A DNA stretch of 64,000 nt from an uncultured Anaerolineae bacterium (GTDB lineage Bacteria > Chloroflexota > Anaerolineae > Anaerolineales > Villigracilaceae): the NCBI GenBank assembly GCA_903908605.1, contig CAIVSQ010000436.1:1-64000 (forward strand), given 5' to 3'. Below, piece by piece: positions 24,812-33,675 of the stretch (position 1 is its first letter; each line of letters begins with the position of its first letter). Made by a program: the position numbers and the translations under genes. The notes under the pieces are model-generated. The model had not been told where the DNA came from. It made no database searches and saw only the letters and a program-made list of their open reading frames with translations.

Positions 24812-25576
24812 ATGCGCATGAAAGACAAGGTTGTGCTCGTCACCGGTGGCGCCGCAGGCATTGGCAAGGCCACCGCGCTGCGCTTCGCCGAAGAAGGCGC
24901 GCAGGTCGTCATCTGCGACGTAAATGAAAACACCGGCGCAGAACTCGCCAGTCAGCTCGGGCCACGGGCTTCCTTTTACAAGGTCAATGTCACCAGCCGC
25001 GCAGACGTGCAGGCCTGGATCGATGCCGTCGTGGCAAAATATGGCCGCATTGATGTTATCGTCAACAACGCCGGAATTTTGCGGGATGGCCAATTGATCA
25101 AGTTCAAAGAAGGCCAGCTGCTCGGGCAAATGGCCGAAGCCGATTTCGACCAGGTCATTGCGGTCAACCTCAAGGGCGTCTTTAACTGCACCCAGGCCGT
25201 TGCCCCCATCATGGCCAGGCAGGGCTCCGGCGTCATCCTGAATGCCACCTCCATCGTCGGGCTGGACGGTAACTTTGGCCAGACCAACTACGTTGCCACA
25301 AAATCCGGCGTAATCGGCATGACCAAGGTTTGGTCACGCGAATTGGGCCGCTTTGGCATCCGCGTTAACGCGGTGGCCCCCGGCTTTATCGCCACCGAAA
25401 TGGTCACCGCCATGCCAGAAAAAATCCTGGATGGCATGAAAGCCCGCACCCCGCTCAGCCGCCTGGGTGAACCGCGCGACATCGCCAACGCCTACCTGTT
25501 CCTGGCCTCAGACGATGCATCCTTTATCACCGGCGAAACCCTGCGCGTGGATGGCGGGATTGTGGTGGGCACCTAA
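24812..25576 (+). CDS. Short-chain dehydrogenase/reductase (FabG-like)
   Basis: 254 residues. Cofactor motif VLVTGGAAGIGKATA (TGxxxGIG), acidic end of strand 2 in VVICDVNEN (favours NAD over NADP), NNAG, active-site Ser in NATSIVG, and YVATKSG (YxxxK). The C-terminal DGGIVVGT is typical of 3-oxoacyl-ACP/CoA reductases and 3-hydroxyacyl-CoA dehydrogenases. In this operon it most likely interconverts a beta-keto and beta-hydroxy acyl thioester. Good AAGGAG ribosome site. A few extra residues follow NNAG (GQLIKFKEGQLLGQM), which may shape the substrate pocket. Confidence 0.92.
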   Translation: MRMKDKVVLVTGGAAGIGKATALRFAEEGAQVVICDVNENTGAELASQLGPRASFYKVNVTSRADVQAWIDAVVAKYGRIDVIVNNAGILRDGQLIKFKEGQLLGQMAEADFDQVIAVNLKGVFNCTQAVAPIMARQGSGVILNATSIVGLDGNFGQTNYVATKSGVIGMTKVWSRELGRFGIRVNAVAPGFIATEMVTAMPEKILDGMKARTPLSRLGEPRDIANAYLFLASDDASFITGETLRVDGGIVVGT

Positions 25577-25605
25577 CCCTTCTCCAATCACTTTACCGCG
25601 CCCCT

Positions 25606-27147
25606 ATGAGCCACTCCGCTGACCTGCTCACCAACCGTGCCCGGCTTACGCCCGACCGTGAAGCCCTTTATGACCTGCATACCGGGCAGCGCTGCACCTA
25701 TGCAGAGCTCAATACACGCGCCAACCAACTGGCCAACCTGCTGCGGGCTAATTTCGGCCTACAAAAAGGCGACCGGGTTTCAATCCTGGCGCACAACTCA
25801 ATTGCCTACATCGATCTGCTCTATGGGCTGGCAAAAATTGGTGCCATCTTTGCACCGCTCAACTGGCGACTGACCGGCCGGGAACTGACCTACATCATCA
25901 ATGACTGCCAGCCCAGGGTGCTGATCTGTGGCCCGGAGTTCGCCCAGGTTCTAGCCGAAATACGCCCTGCCATCCAGGTCGATACCATCCTGGCGCTCGA
26001 AGGTGCCGAAATCACCTCATCTTTCAGCTACGAACAGTTGCGTCAGCAGGCCTCCCCGCTCGAGCCCCAACGCCCCGCCCTGGATGGCCAGGATCCTTAT
26101 TGCATCCTGTACACATCCGGAACCACCGGGAAGCCCAAGGGCGCCGTCCTACCACACCGCCAGGTGCTCTGCAATGCCATCAACACCGTCATTTCATGGA
26201 GCCTGGGCGAAAAAGACGTCTCACCCATCCTGACGCCCCTCTTCCATGCCGGTGGGCTGTTTGTTTTTCTGGTGCCGCTCTTTTATGTTGGCGGGCGCAT
26301 TGTCCTGGCACGCAGCTTCGACCCGGCGGCTTCATTAAAAGTAATCGTATCCGAAGGCTGCACGGCCATCCTGGGCGTTCCCACCCTCTTCCAGACCTGG
26401 CTGAACGCCCCCGCCTTTGCCACTGCCGATTTCAGCCAGGTTCGTTTTTTTATCAGCGGAGGCGCGCCCTGCCCCCCCACGCTCATTCACACCTGGCACG
26501 CACGCACAGGCACCCCCCTGCGCCAGGGCTATGGCTTAACCGAAGTAGGCGTCAACTGCTTTTCCATGACCGACAGCGAAGCCCTCGAGAAAGCCGGTTC
26601 GGTCGGCAAACCCATTTTCCACAGCCAGGCCCGGCTGGTGAATGCCAAAAATCAGGACCTGCCCCCCGGTGAAACCGGCGAGCTGCTCTTCGCCGGCGAC
26701 CACGTTTGCAGTGGCTATTGGAACCGGCCAGAAGAAAGCGCCGCCGCCCTGCGCGATGGCTGGTTCCACACCGGTGATATGGCCCGTCAGGACCAAGACG
26801 GTTATTTTTATATCGCCGGGCGCTCAAAGGACATGATCATCAGCGGTGGCGAAAATATTTACGCTGCCGAAGTCGAAGCCGTCTTTCGGGAACACCCGGC
26901 CGTGGCCGATGCGGCCCTCATCGGCCAACCCGATGAAACCTGGGGCGAAGTCGGTTTAATCATCGTTGCGCTCAAACCAGGCCAGCAAGCCAGCCACTCA
27001 GACCTGCTCAATTTCTGCCAGGGACGGCTGGCGAAATATAAAATCCCCAAACGGCTGGAATTCACCCCCGCCCTGCCCTATTCACCCTATGGCAAGGTCA
27101 TCAAAGCCGAACTTAGAAAGCACTGGCTGGGAAGAGAAACCGCCTAA
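25606..27147 (+). CDS. AMP-forming acyl-CoA ligase, copy 2
   Basis: 513 residues. Canonical AMP-binding signature LYTSGTTGKPKGAVLPHR, GYGLTEVGVN, hinge GRSKDMIISGGENIYAAEVE and catalytic Lys in PYGKVIKAELRKHW. Same architecture as the ligase at 20356-21882 but clearly diverged in the acyl-binding region, so the two probably activate different acids. No clear ribosome site before the ATG at 25606, so translation may be coupled to the SDR gene. Cytoplasmic. Confidence 0.92.
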   Translation: MSHSADLLTNRARLTPDREALYDLHTGQRCTYAELNTRANQLANLLRANFGLQKGDRVSILAHNSIAYIDLLYGLAKIGAIFAPLNWRLTGRELTYIINDCQPRVLICGPEFAQVLAEIRPAIQVDTILALEGAEITSSFSYEQLRQQASPLEPQRPALDGQDPYCILYTSGTTGKPKGAVLPHRQVLCNAINTVISWSLGEKDVSPILTPLFHAGGLFVFLVPLFYVGGRIVLARSFDPAASLKVIVSEGCTAILGVPTLFQTWLNAPAFATADFSQVRFFISGGAPCPPTLIHTWHARTGTPLRQGYGLTEVGVNCFSMTDSEALEKAGSVGKPIFHSQARLVNAKNQDLPPGETGELLFAGDHVCSGYWNRPEESAAALRDGWFHTGDMARQDQDGYFYIAGRSKDMIISGGENIYAAEVEAVFREHPAVADAALIGQPDETWGEVGLIIVALKPGQQASHSDLLNFCQGRLAKYKIPKRLEFTPALPYSPYGKVIKAELRKHWLGRETA

Positions 27148-27192
27148 ACGCACTTTGCCACCCGAATGCACGGAACAATCCAAGGAGATACT

Positions 27193-27999
27193 ATGCCTGT
27201 TATCAAAGCCAATGGCATCGACATATATTATGAAGAACAGGGCAGCGGCACACCGCTCGTCTTGATCGCCGGCTTGGGGTACCCACTCTGGGAATGGCAC
27301 CAGATGGTTCCTTACCTGGCAGAACATTTCCGCGTAATCAGCTTTGACAACCGCGGCGTGGGCCAGACCGATAAACCGGCCGGTCCTTACACCGCCTCGC
27401 TCCTCGCAGCAGACCTGGCCGGTCTGCTGCAGGCACTCGGGATTAACAAAGCAACTGTCATGGGGCACTCGATGGGCGGGTTCATCGCCCAGGCCTTCGC
27501 CCTCGAACATGCCGACCTGCTCGATAAGCTAATCCTGGCCTCCACCAATTTTGGCGGACCTCACCATGCCCCCATCACCCCCGAAGCCATGAAGGTGCTG
27601 ACCGACATAACCAGCGACCCGCTCACCCGCTTCAAAAACGGCCTGCTGGTCAGCACCGCCCCTGGCTTTGCCGAGAACCAGCCCGAAATATTACAAGCCT
27701 GGCTGGACTGGCGCCTGGCCAACCCGCTGCACCTGCCGGGCTACCAGGCCCAAATGGCTGTTGGCATGGGACTGCTGGCGGAGGCCGCCTGTTTCGAGCA
27801 CAAGCTTAACCAGGTCACCGCCCCCAGTCTGGTCTTGTTCGGTGCCCACGACAAAGTTGTTCCACCCGCCAACGCCAGCCTGTTGGCCAATCGACTACCC
27901 AACAGCACCATCCACATCCTGGAAAACGCCGGGCATTTCTTCCCGCTTGAAACACCACAGCAAGCTGCCCAGGCGATCCAGCAGTTTGCGCTGCAATAA
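27193..27999 (+). CDS. Alpha/beta hydrolase, copy 2
   Basis: 268 residues from the ATG at 27193 (AAGGAG just upstream; an in-frame ATG at 27166 has no ribosome site). Motifs are LIAGLGYPLWEW (oxyanion region), SFDNRGVGQTDKP, nucleophile elbow GHSMGGFIAQ, acid in FGAHDKVVP, and His in NAGHFFPLE. This compact form resembles 3-oxoadipate enol-lactonase and related C-C or ester hydrolases. Last gene of the operon; a strong terminator follows 31 bases later. Confidence 0.88.
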   Translation: MPVIKANGIDIYYEEQGSGTPLVLIAGLGYPLWEWHQMVPYLAEHFRVISFDNRGVGQTDKPAGPYTASLLAADLAGLLQALGINKATVMGHSMGGFIAQAFALEHADLLDKLILASTNFGGPHHAPITPEAMKVLTDITSDPLTRFKNGLLVSTAPGFAENQPEILQAWLDWRLANPLHLPGYQAQMAVGMGLLAEAACFEHKLNQVTAPSLVLFGAHDKVVPPANASLLANRLPNSTIHILENAGHFFPLETPQQAAQAIQQFALQ

Positions 28000-28030
28000 C
28001 ATTTCGACAGAAATTTATCGACCTTGTTTC

Positions 28031-28070
28031 CCAAAAGCGGGGCACCAACCGGCGCTCCGCTTTTGGTTTT
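28031..28070 (+). terminator. Terminator of the acyl-CoA operon
   Basis: CCAAAAGCGG (28031-28040) pairs perfectly with CCGCTTTTGG (28057-28066), the stem extends inward through further G-C pairs to an AACC loop, and TTTTAAT follows. A strong rho-independent terminator. Confidence 0.85.
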
Positions 28071-28085
28071 AATATTCCCATCCAA

Positions 28086-28127
28086 CCATCCCTGCACGCA
28101 GGCTTCCATCGCCGTGTGCAGGGATGG
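28086..28127. other. Second perfect hairpin after the operon terminator
   Basis: CCATCCCTGCAC (28086-28097) pairs with GTGCAGGGATGG (28116-28127) over an 18-base loop. No T-run follows on the plus strand. It could be a backup terminator, a small-RNA end, or an operator/structured leader of the downstream phosphatase gene, which starts 136 bases later. Confidence 0.5.
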
Positions 28128-28263
28128 GATTAAAGTGCTAAAATTTAAAAACATACTTTTCCGGTAAGATTGGGACCTTCCTGCTCAAAGGGTAACCTTC
28201 CGCCCGGCTTGCCCGGCATACTCCACCGTAGAACCCTCATGAGCAAGAAACAGGAAAACCTGT

Positions 28264-30099
28264 ATGAAAACCAGGCCAAACGCGTCAAAAATAGCGAACA
28301 GTAAATTAGAACAGGATCTGGCCCAACGGCAGGCTGAACTGGCGATCATCAACAGCGTTCAGCAAGGCCTGGTCGCACACTTGGGTGTGCAGGCCATTTA
28401 TGACCTGGTCGGGGATGAAATCCGCGACATTTTCAACGCGCAAGTCGTGATGATTTCTCCCTATGACCCCACCAGCAACACCATCGAGCACCGCTACGCA
28501 ATAGAACGCGGTGAGCGGGTCTATTCCCCCGGCCAGCACGCTCCCGGCGGCTTTCGCTCAAAAATCATCCGCACTGGTCTACCCGTGCTCGTCAATAGTG
28601 ATGTCGCCGAGCAGGCCGCCCGCCTGGGGCAGCCCACCCTGCCCGGCACAAAAACACCAAAATCCTGGCTGGGCGTCCCCATGATGGTGCGCGGCGCAGT
28701 GACAGGCATCCTCAGCCTGCAAAATGTGGATGAAGAAAACGCCTTCGAAGAATCGGACGTGCGCCTGCTGCAAACCATCGCCAATTCAATGAGCGTGGCG
28801 CTCGAGAACGCGACCTTGTTTGATGAAACTCAGCGCCTGCTGCGCGAAACAGAACAGCGCGCGGTTGAGCTCCAAATCATCAACAACGTTCAGGAAGGTC
28901 TGGCCCGCAGATTGGAGCCAAAAGCCATCCAGTCGCTGGTAGGCGAAAAGATACGCGAAACCTTTCACCTGCAGGCCCAAATCGTCTTCATCGCCATGCT
29001 GGAAACCGACACAGACCAGCTGGATTTCGCCTACCTGTACCAGCGCGACAACACCAATCCGCCTGGCATGGATCTAATCCTGCCCTTGGCCCGACAACCA
29101 CTCACCCATCATCAAGCGCTGCTGCTGGAAAACGCCGGCCCACTGGGCACACGCGGGGCAGCAATCCTGGTCCCCATGCTAACCGGGGCAACCCTCCAGG
29201 GCGTGCTGGGGGTGATCAACCTGGAATTGGAACATCCCTTCACCACAGCCGACCTGCGCCTGCTCGAAACCCTTGCGCACGCCACCAGCCTGGCCCTCGA
29301 AAATGCCCGCCTGTGGGAACAGGAAAAAATCTACCGCAAGGCACTCGAACGCGAGTTTGAGATCGGTCGCAACATCCAGGCAAGTTTCTTGCCAGAGAGC
29401 CTGCCCCAGCCCCCAGGCTGGGAGATCGCAGCCTCGCTAAAGTCGGCGCGCGAAGTCGCCGGCGACTTTTATGATGTCTTCGAGCTGCCTGATGGCACGG
29501 TTGGATTGGTGATCGCCGATGTCTGTGACAAGGGTCTGGGCGCAGCCCTCTTTATGACCCTCTTCCGCAGCCTGCTGCGCGTTATCTCGAACATCGATTT
29601 CTTCACCCGCGGCCTTAGCACCCCGGCGGCGCGCATCCATAACACCATCTCACTGACCAACAACTACATCGTCGAAACCCACGGCCTGACCGGCATGTTC
29701 GCCACCATCTTCTTTGGTATCCTGGATGTCACCAGTGGTCTGCTCACCTATATCAACGCCGGCCATTTGCCGCCCCTGCATGTCAACCGCACCGGAATGC
29801 GGGCCGCCCTGCAAATCTCTGGCCCAGCCGTCGGCGCCATGCTCAACGCCCAGTACCGGGTCGGCGAACTGCTCTTTGAAGAAGGCGATACCCTCTTCGC
29901 CTATACCGATGGCTTGACAGATACCTCCGACCCTGCTGGCCAATTATTCGAAGTCCGCGAATTTGTTCCCCTGCTGGCTGGCAACCTGCCCCTGGACGGG
30001 CTGCTCGATCATTTTCAAAATCGCATCGAAGAACATGCCAGCGGCTCAAAGCAGTTTGATGACATCACCATGCTGGTTATCCGCCATTCCAAACATTAA
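28264..30099 (+). CDS. GAF-GAF-PP2C (SpoIIE/RsbU-type) serine phosphatase
   Basis: 611 residues, no membrane segment. An N-terminal coiled helix is followed by two GAF sensor domains (about 40-185 and 200-355), each preceded by a similar helix (AELAIINSVQQGL and VELQIINNVQEGL), showing an internal duplication. The C-terminal PP2C-type phosphatase (about 385-605) has AREVAGDFYDVFELPDG, VIADVCDKGLGAALFM, FAYTDGLTD and FDDITMLV with the metal-binding Asp residues. Such proteins dephosphorylate anti-sigma-factor antagonists in partner-switching cascades and respond to small ligands or redox via GAF. No antagonist or anti-sigma gene lies adjacent, so the target is unknown. Its stop lies within the shared terminator. 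Confidence 0.92.
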   Translation: MKTRPNASKIANSKLEQDLAQRQAELAIINSVQQGLVAHLGVQAIYDLVGDEIRDIFNAQVVMISPYDPTSNTIEHRYAIERGERVYSPGQHAPGGFRSKIIRTGLPVLVNSDVAEQAARLGQPTLPGTKTPKSWLGVPMMVRGAVTGILSLQNVDEENAFEESDVRLLQTIANSMSVALENATLFDETQRLLRETEQRAVELQIINNVQEGLARRLEPKAIQSLVGEKIRETFHLQAQIVFIAMLETDTDQLDFAYLYQRDNTNPPGMDLILPLARQPLTHHQALLLENAGPLGTRGAAILVPMLTGATLQGVLGVINLELEHPFTTADLRLLETLAHATSLALENARLWEQEKIYRKALEREFEIGRNIQASFLPESLPQPPGWEIAASLKSAREVAGDFYDVFELPDGTVGLVIADVCDKGLGAALFMTLFRSLLRVISNIDFFTRGLSTPAARIHNTISLTNNYIVETHGLTGMFATIFFGILDVTSGLLTYINAGHLPPLHVNRTGMRAALQISGPAVGAMLNAQYRVGELLFEEGDTLFAYTDGLTDTSDPAGQLFEVREFVPLLAGNLPLDGLLDHFQNRIEEHASGSKQFDDITMLVIRHSKH

Positions 30100-30128
30100 G
30101 CCGCCGGCAAATCGCCAGCGGCTTAATG
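30094..30128. terminator. Bidirectional terminator between phosphatase and debranching-enzyme genes
   Basis: CATTAAGCCGC (30094-30104) pairs perfectly with GCGGCTTAATG (30118-30128), with a mismatch and then three more G-C pairs inside. The stem includes the stop codon of the phosphatase gene. The debranching gene ends 23 bases away on the opposite strand. Confidence 0.75.
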
Positions 30129-30150
30129 TTAAACACGGCTACCCGTGAAT

Positions 30151-32133
30151 TTATTTTCCAGCCTGCTCTTTTTCCAACGCGTTAATCTCCCGCCAAACAC
30201 GCAGCAGTTCGGCCACACTCCAGGCCTGGGCCACGCAACCACGCGGGGTATGAGGCGCATCGCCATCAAAAATATCGCTGACGCTCCCAAGCCCGCGCAC
30301 AGACAGGTGTTCAAAAAGCGGTTCCAGGAAGGAAAGCGCCAGCTGTGAATCGCGGTAAACACGCAAGTGCGCGCTGACAAACGGACCGATCAACCAGCCC
30401 CACACCGTTCCCTGGTGGTAGGCACTGTCGTCCATCGCGTGGTCGCCATTATAACGACCGATATACCCGGGCTCATCTGGCGAAAGACTGCGCAAACCCA
30501 CCGGTGTCAGCAGCTTGCGTAAGGAAATATCCACAACCGCCTTTTGCTTTTCGGCCGATAGCGGGCTATAGTGCAGTGAAACCGCTATCAACTGGGTGGG
30601 ACGCAGCGCCGGGTCATCGCCGCCAGCCGGCGTATCAAGCACATCATAACAATAGCCCAGTTTCTCATTCCAAAAACGCGAAAAACCAGTCCCGGCTTTA
30701 TCCGCCATCGCCTGGTATCGGCCAGATGGCTCGTTAATGGCCTGTGAAAATTCAATCATGCTGTGCAGGGCGTTATACCACAACGCGTTAACCTCAACCG
30801 GCTTGCCCGTACGCGGTGTGATACCCCAATCGCCGATCTTGGCATCCATCCATGTCATCGGTATGCCGGGTTCGCCTGCATATAACAAGCCATCTTCTTC
30901 ATCCACTTTTATCTGGTACCGCGTGCCAGCTTCATGCCAATCAATCATCTCAACCAGCACCGGGAAAAGTTCACGCACTAAATCCAGGTCGCCCGTTTCG
31001 CGGAAATACGCCCGGATGGCTTCAAAATACCACAGGGTCACATCCGCAGTCTTATACTCCAACACACCACCCGCTTCAGGCAGGTGATTGGGCAGCATGC
31101 CCTGGTCAACATATTGGGCAAAGGTCCTTAAAATACTGCGCGCCTCTGCGTACCTGCCAGTTGCCAACAGTAAACCAGGCAGGCTGATCAGCGTATCGCG
31201 ACCCCAGTCTCGCAACCAATGATAACCGGCGATGATGGACCATCCCTCCGGGGCACCAGGCTCAACCCGTTTGACCACAAATTGGTCCGCCGCCAATACA
31301 AGTCGAATGGGCATCTCAGGTGCCTGCGCAACCAACGCTTCCTCGTAGGCTTTTCGCTGCGCCAGAGCGCTCTTACCATCCAGGTTAGGCGATGCCTCTG
31401 TACTGATGACAAAGGTAACCGTTTCGCCAGGCTCCAGCGTAACGCGAAAATCACCCACATTCAGGTGGTCTTCCATCGCCACCGCACCGCGATAGGGCTC
31501 CATATTTAAAGAGAAATTACGGTACCAGTGATGTTCCTGCACCACCGTAGCCCGCTCACTGAGGATGTAAAACGGCAATGCGCTCTCAAAAGGACCGACC
31601 TTCAGCCCCTGCGCCACTCTGCGAACCTGCATCTGCCAATCGCCTGCATGAGTTTCTGCGTGAATATCGCGGTAATTAACCATGGCACGCGCCGTAAGCG
31701 TCATCGGGAACAGCGCCCGGCGTAAATGGTAACTAATGTAAGTTGTGTTTTCGCCTGGTTGCATCCAAATACGCTTTTCCAGGTGTGCGCCACCGAATGT
31801 AAACGTCCATGTTGGGATGGCGCCTTCAAGTTGGAAACGTTCAATATGGCGATAACCATGGGGTTCAACCAGGATATCAGCCCAGCGATTGGAATAAATC
31901 GGGTAAATACGCCCATCATATTCCACCGTATCATCCAGCTTGCTGACCATCAGGATGCGTCCCAGCGGCGGGTTTAAAGCAGCAATGAGCAATCCATGAT
32001 ATCGGCGCGTCAACAGGTTGGCGACCGTACCCGAGGCGTAACCACCAATCCCGTTGGTGACCAGCCATTCCATCGATTCTGATGTGGAGAGTTCTCCACA
32101 GATACCACGACTAAAAAAAATTGATCTCATCAC
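30151..32133 (-). CDS. Glycogen debranching enzyme (amylo-alpha-1,6-glucosidase family)
   Basis: 660 residues. The N-terminal bacterial-type GDE domain begins EWLVTNGIGGYASGT. The C-terminal (alpha/alpha)6 barrel (about 290-655) carries the family's acidic motifs: YHWLRDWGRDTLISLPG, PVEVNALWYNALHSM and the late YHQGTVWGWLIGPF. It hydrolyses alpha-1,6-linked glucose at branch stubs of glycogen or limit dextrins in the cytoplasm. The first two codons are both ATG, so the start may be 32133 or 32130. Convergent with the phosphatase gene and apparently transcribed alone. It fits with the GH31 enzyme as part of alpha-glucan metabolism. Confidence 0.92.
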   Translation of the reverse strand: MMRSIFFSRGICGELSTSESMEWLVTNGIGGYASGTVANLLTRRYHGLLIAALNPPLGRILMVSKLDDTVEYDGRIYPIYSNRWADILVEPHGYRHIERFQLEGAIPTWTFTFGGAHLEKRIWMQPGENTTYISYHLRRALFPMTLTARAMVNYRDIHAETHAGDWQMQVRRVAQGLKVGPFESALPFYILSERATVVQEHHWYRNFSLNMEPYRGAVAMEDHLNVGDFRVTLEPGETVTFVISTEASPNLDGKSALAQRKAYEEALVAQAPEMPIRLVLAADQFVVKRVEPGAPEGWSIIAGYHWLRDWGRDTLISLPGLLLATGRYAEARSILRTFAQYVDQGMLPNHLPEAGGVLEYKTADVTLWYFEAIRAYFRETGDLDLVRELFPVLVEMIDWHEAGTRYQIKVDEEDGLLYAGEPGIPMTWMDAKIGDWGITPRTGKPVEVNALWYNALHSMIEFSQAINEPSGRYQAMADKAGTGFSRFWNEKLGYCYDVLDTPAGGDDPALRPTQLIAVSLHYSPLSAEKQKAVVDISLRKLLTPVGLRSLSPDEPGYIGRYNGDHAMDDSAYHQGTVWGWLIGPFVSAHLRVYRDSQLALSFLEPLFEHLSVRGLGSVSDIFDGDAPHTPRGCVAQAWSVAELLRVWREINALEKEQAGK

Positions 32134-32468
32134 AATTCCTACTCGAATGACAATGACACATGATCCCAGGAACGATCATTAAGGGATGGTAGCCATATTT
32201 TATAATTGGCACAATTCTACCCGGCTTTGTCTTATTTTACGGGCCGCTTAATTGATTAAAAGGTTTGTATTCATTCTACACCTTTGTTATGCCGGGTTCA
32301 ATCATAAAAGCACAGGCCTTGAATAAATGCGCTGTGCTTTTTTCGTGTCCCAACCAGGTTGTTTTCGGGCCACCTGGTATCCACAATCATCATGAGTTCA
32401 GAGGTGTCTGCCTGGTTGCTCGCTTGCACACCCAGATAAAATATTTTTCCTGCTTGTTTCCTATTTTC
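32134..32468. other. Intergenic region between debranching-enzyme start and apbE end
   Basis: No gene recognised. It should contain the minus-strand promoter of the debranching gene near 32134-32230 and the hairpin at 32306-32341. AT-rich stretches are frequent. Confidence 0.5.
32306..32341. terminator. Hairpin terminator downstream of apbE
   Basis: AAAAGCACAG (32306-32315) pairs with CTGTGCTTTT (32332-32341). T-rich on exit in either direction, so it can end the minus-strand apbE transcript. The apbE stop lies 128 bases away. Confidence 0.6.
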
Positions 32469-33395
32469 TCATACCTGGAATATTCGCTCGGTACCATCAT
32501 CCGGGACCCATACCTGTCCATCATGATCCACCGCCAGATAATAAAATTCTGGGTGACTGGCAACCAGGCTGCGAGCAAACTGCGGCCCACCGATTAACAT
32601 GGACTTGGCACCAGCTTCTGCCAGCGCGCCAGAAGGGGCAAAGGCTGTCACACTCAACCATGGGCTGTCCGAAGGTTCACCACTGCGCGGATCCACCAGG
32701 TGATGACGCCGAATGCCATCCTGCTGCCAGAAACGACGCGCAACCGAGGATGTCGCGACCGCGCCTGGCTCCGCCAGGAAGTTCATCAGGTCAAGATCTG
32801 GGTTGCGCGGATCTTCAAGCGCAATTTCCCACTGTTCCTGCCCCGCAGGACGCCCCACCAGGAACAGATCCCCGCCTGCATTCACAGCGCAGGTGGAAGC
32901 AAATTTCCGCAGGCGCAGCGTTGCCTGTTCAGCGATCCAACCCTTGGCAATCCCACCCAGGTCAATCCTCATACCCATTGGCAAACGAACCGCCAGGTTA
33001 CTGACCTCAAATTCAATCGACCCAAAGGAGGGCAAATCCTGGCGCCCACGCAGGGCAGAACCTGGCCCAGGCCCCGCAGATCGAAGTTCCTCGATCGTGC
33101 GGTCGTAACCAAGTGCCTCAAGATCCGGCAGTATCGACGGATCGAATAAGCCGCCAGTCAGGGTAAAACACTCAACCGCCGCCTGAAGCAGGCTGAACAT
33201 TTCGGCTGAGACCGGGAACCAGGAGCCTGCCGCATGGTTGAGGCGCGCCAGCTCACTGGTGGAAGAAAAGCGCGTAAACCGCTGTTCACAGGCTTCAATA
33301 AAACTGCGCGTATGAACAAAACCTTCTTGCGCGGCAGACCCTTCGGCTGCCAGCAAAATGGTGGTGCTCATCGCGCGAAAACTATCATATTCCAT
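32469..33395 (-). CDS. apbE: FAD:protein FMN transferase (ApbE family)
   Basis: 308 residues. The ATG at 33395 follows GGAGG; a TTG one codon earlier is possible. ApbE landmarks: FRAMSTTILL at the N-terminus, GGIAKGWIAEQA, AVNAGGDLFLVG (FAD site), HHLVDPRSGEP and the metal-binding region TAFAPSGALAEAGAKSMLIGG. ApbE attaches FMN through a phosphoester bond to Ser/Thr of target proteins, normally outside the cytoplasm, and so serves extracytoplasmic electron transfer. Unusually, no signal peptide or lipobox is visible. It is the last gene of a four-gene minus-strand cluster with a ferric-reductase-like membrane protein. No FMN-binding-domain acceptor is in the window. Confidence 0.92.
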   Translation of the reverse strand: MEYDSFRAMSTTILLAAEGSAAQEGFVHTRSFIEACEQRFTRFSSTSELARLNHAAGSWFPVSAEMFSLLQAAVECFTLTGGLFDPSILPDLEALGYDRTIEELRSAGPGPGSALRGRQDLPSFGSIEFEVSNLAVRLPMGMRIDLGGIAKGWIAEQATLRLRKFASTCAVNAGGDLFLVGRPAGQEQWEIALEDPRNPDLDLMNFLAEPGAVATSSVARRFWQQDGIRRHHLVDPRSGEPSDSPWLSVTAFAPSGALAEAGAKSMLIGGPQFARSLVASHPEFYYLAVDHDGQVWVPDDGTERIFQV

Positions 33396-33675
33396 CAAGG
33401 ACCTCCAGTGAGCACCCGCAGAAAATATGGAGCGGGTGGTTAAGACAAGTTCAATGTGCTGAATTTCACCTGACCAATTCAGGTACAGGTCAGCGTGCCA
33501 GGGGTTTCATTCGGACGCGGCTCTTTTAGCAGTGCTGTAGCCAGTCTTATCGAATGCGCTGATCAACCGCCGCAACGCTAAAGAGGCAACCCGATAATAA
33601 CTTTAAAGGTATGCACACTAAATGATTGATTTTTTGGGGGAAGGATGATGTCTCAGTGACTACAACGCTGGACCG

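Noticed and set aside
19350-27999. OleABCD-type olefin/beta-lactone cluster
   Set aside because: The enzyme classes look similar (thiolase fold, hydrolase, ligase, SDR), but the KAS III-like protein is not OleA-like at the motifs seen, and a DUF35-paired thiolase is not part of ole clusters.
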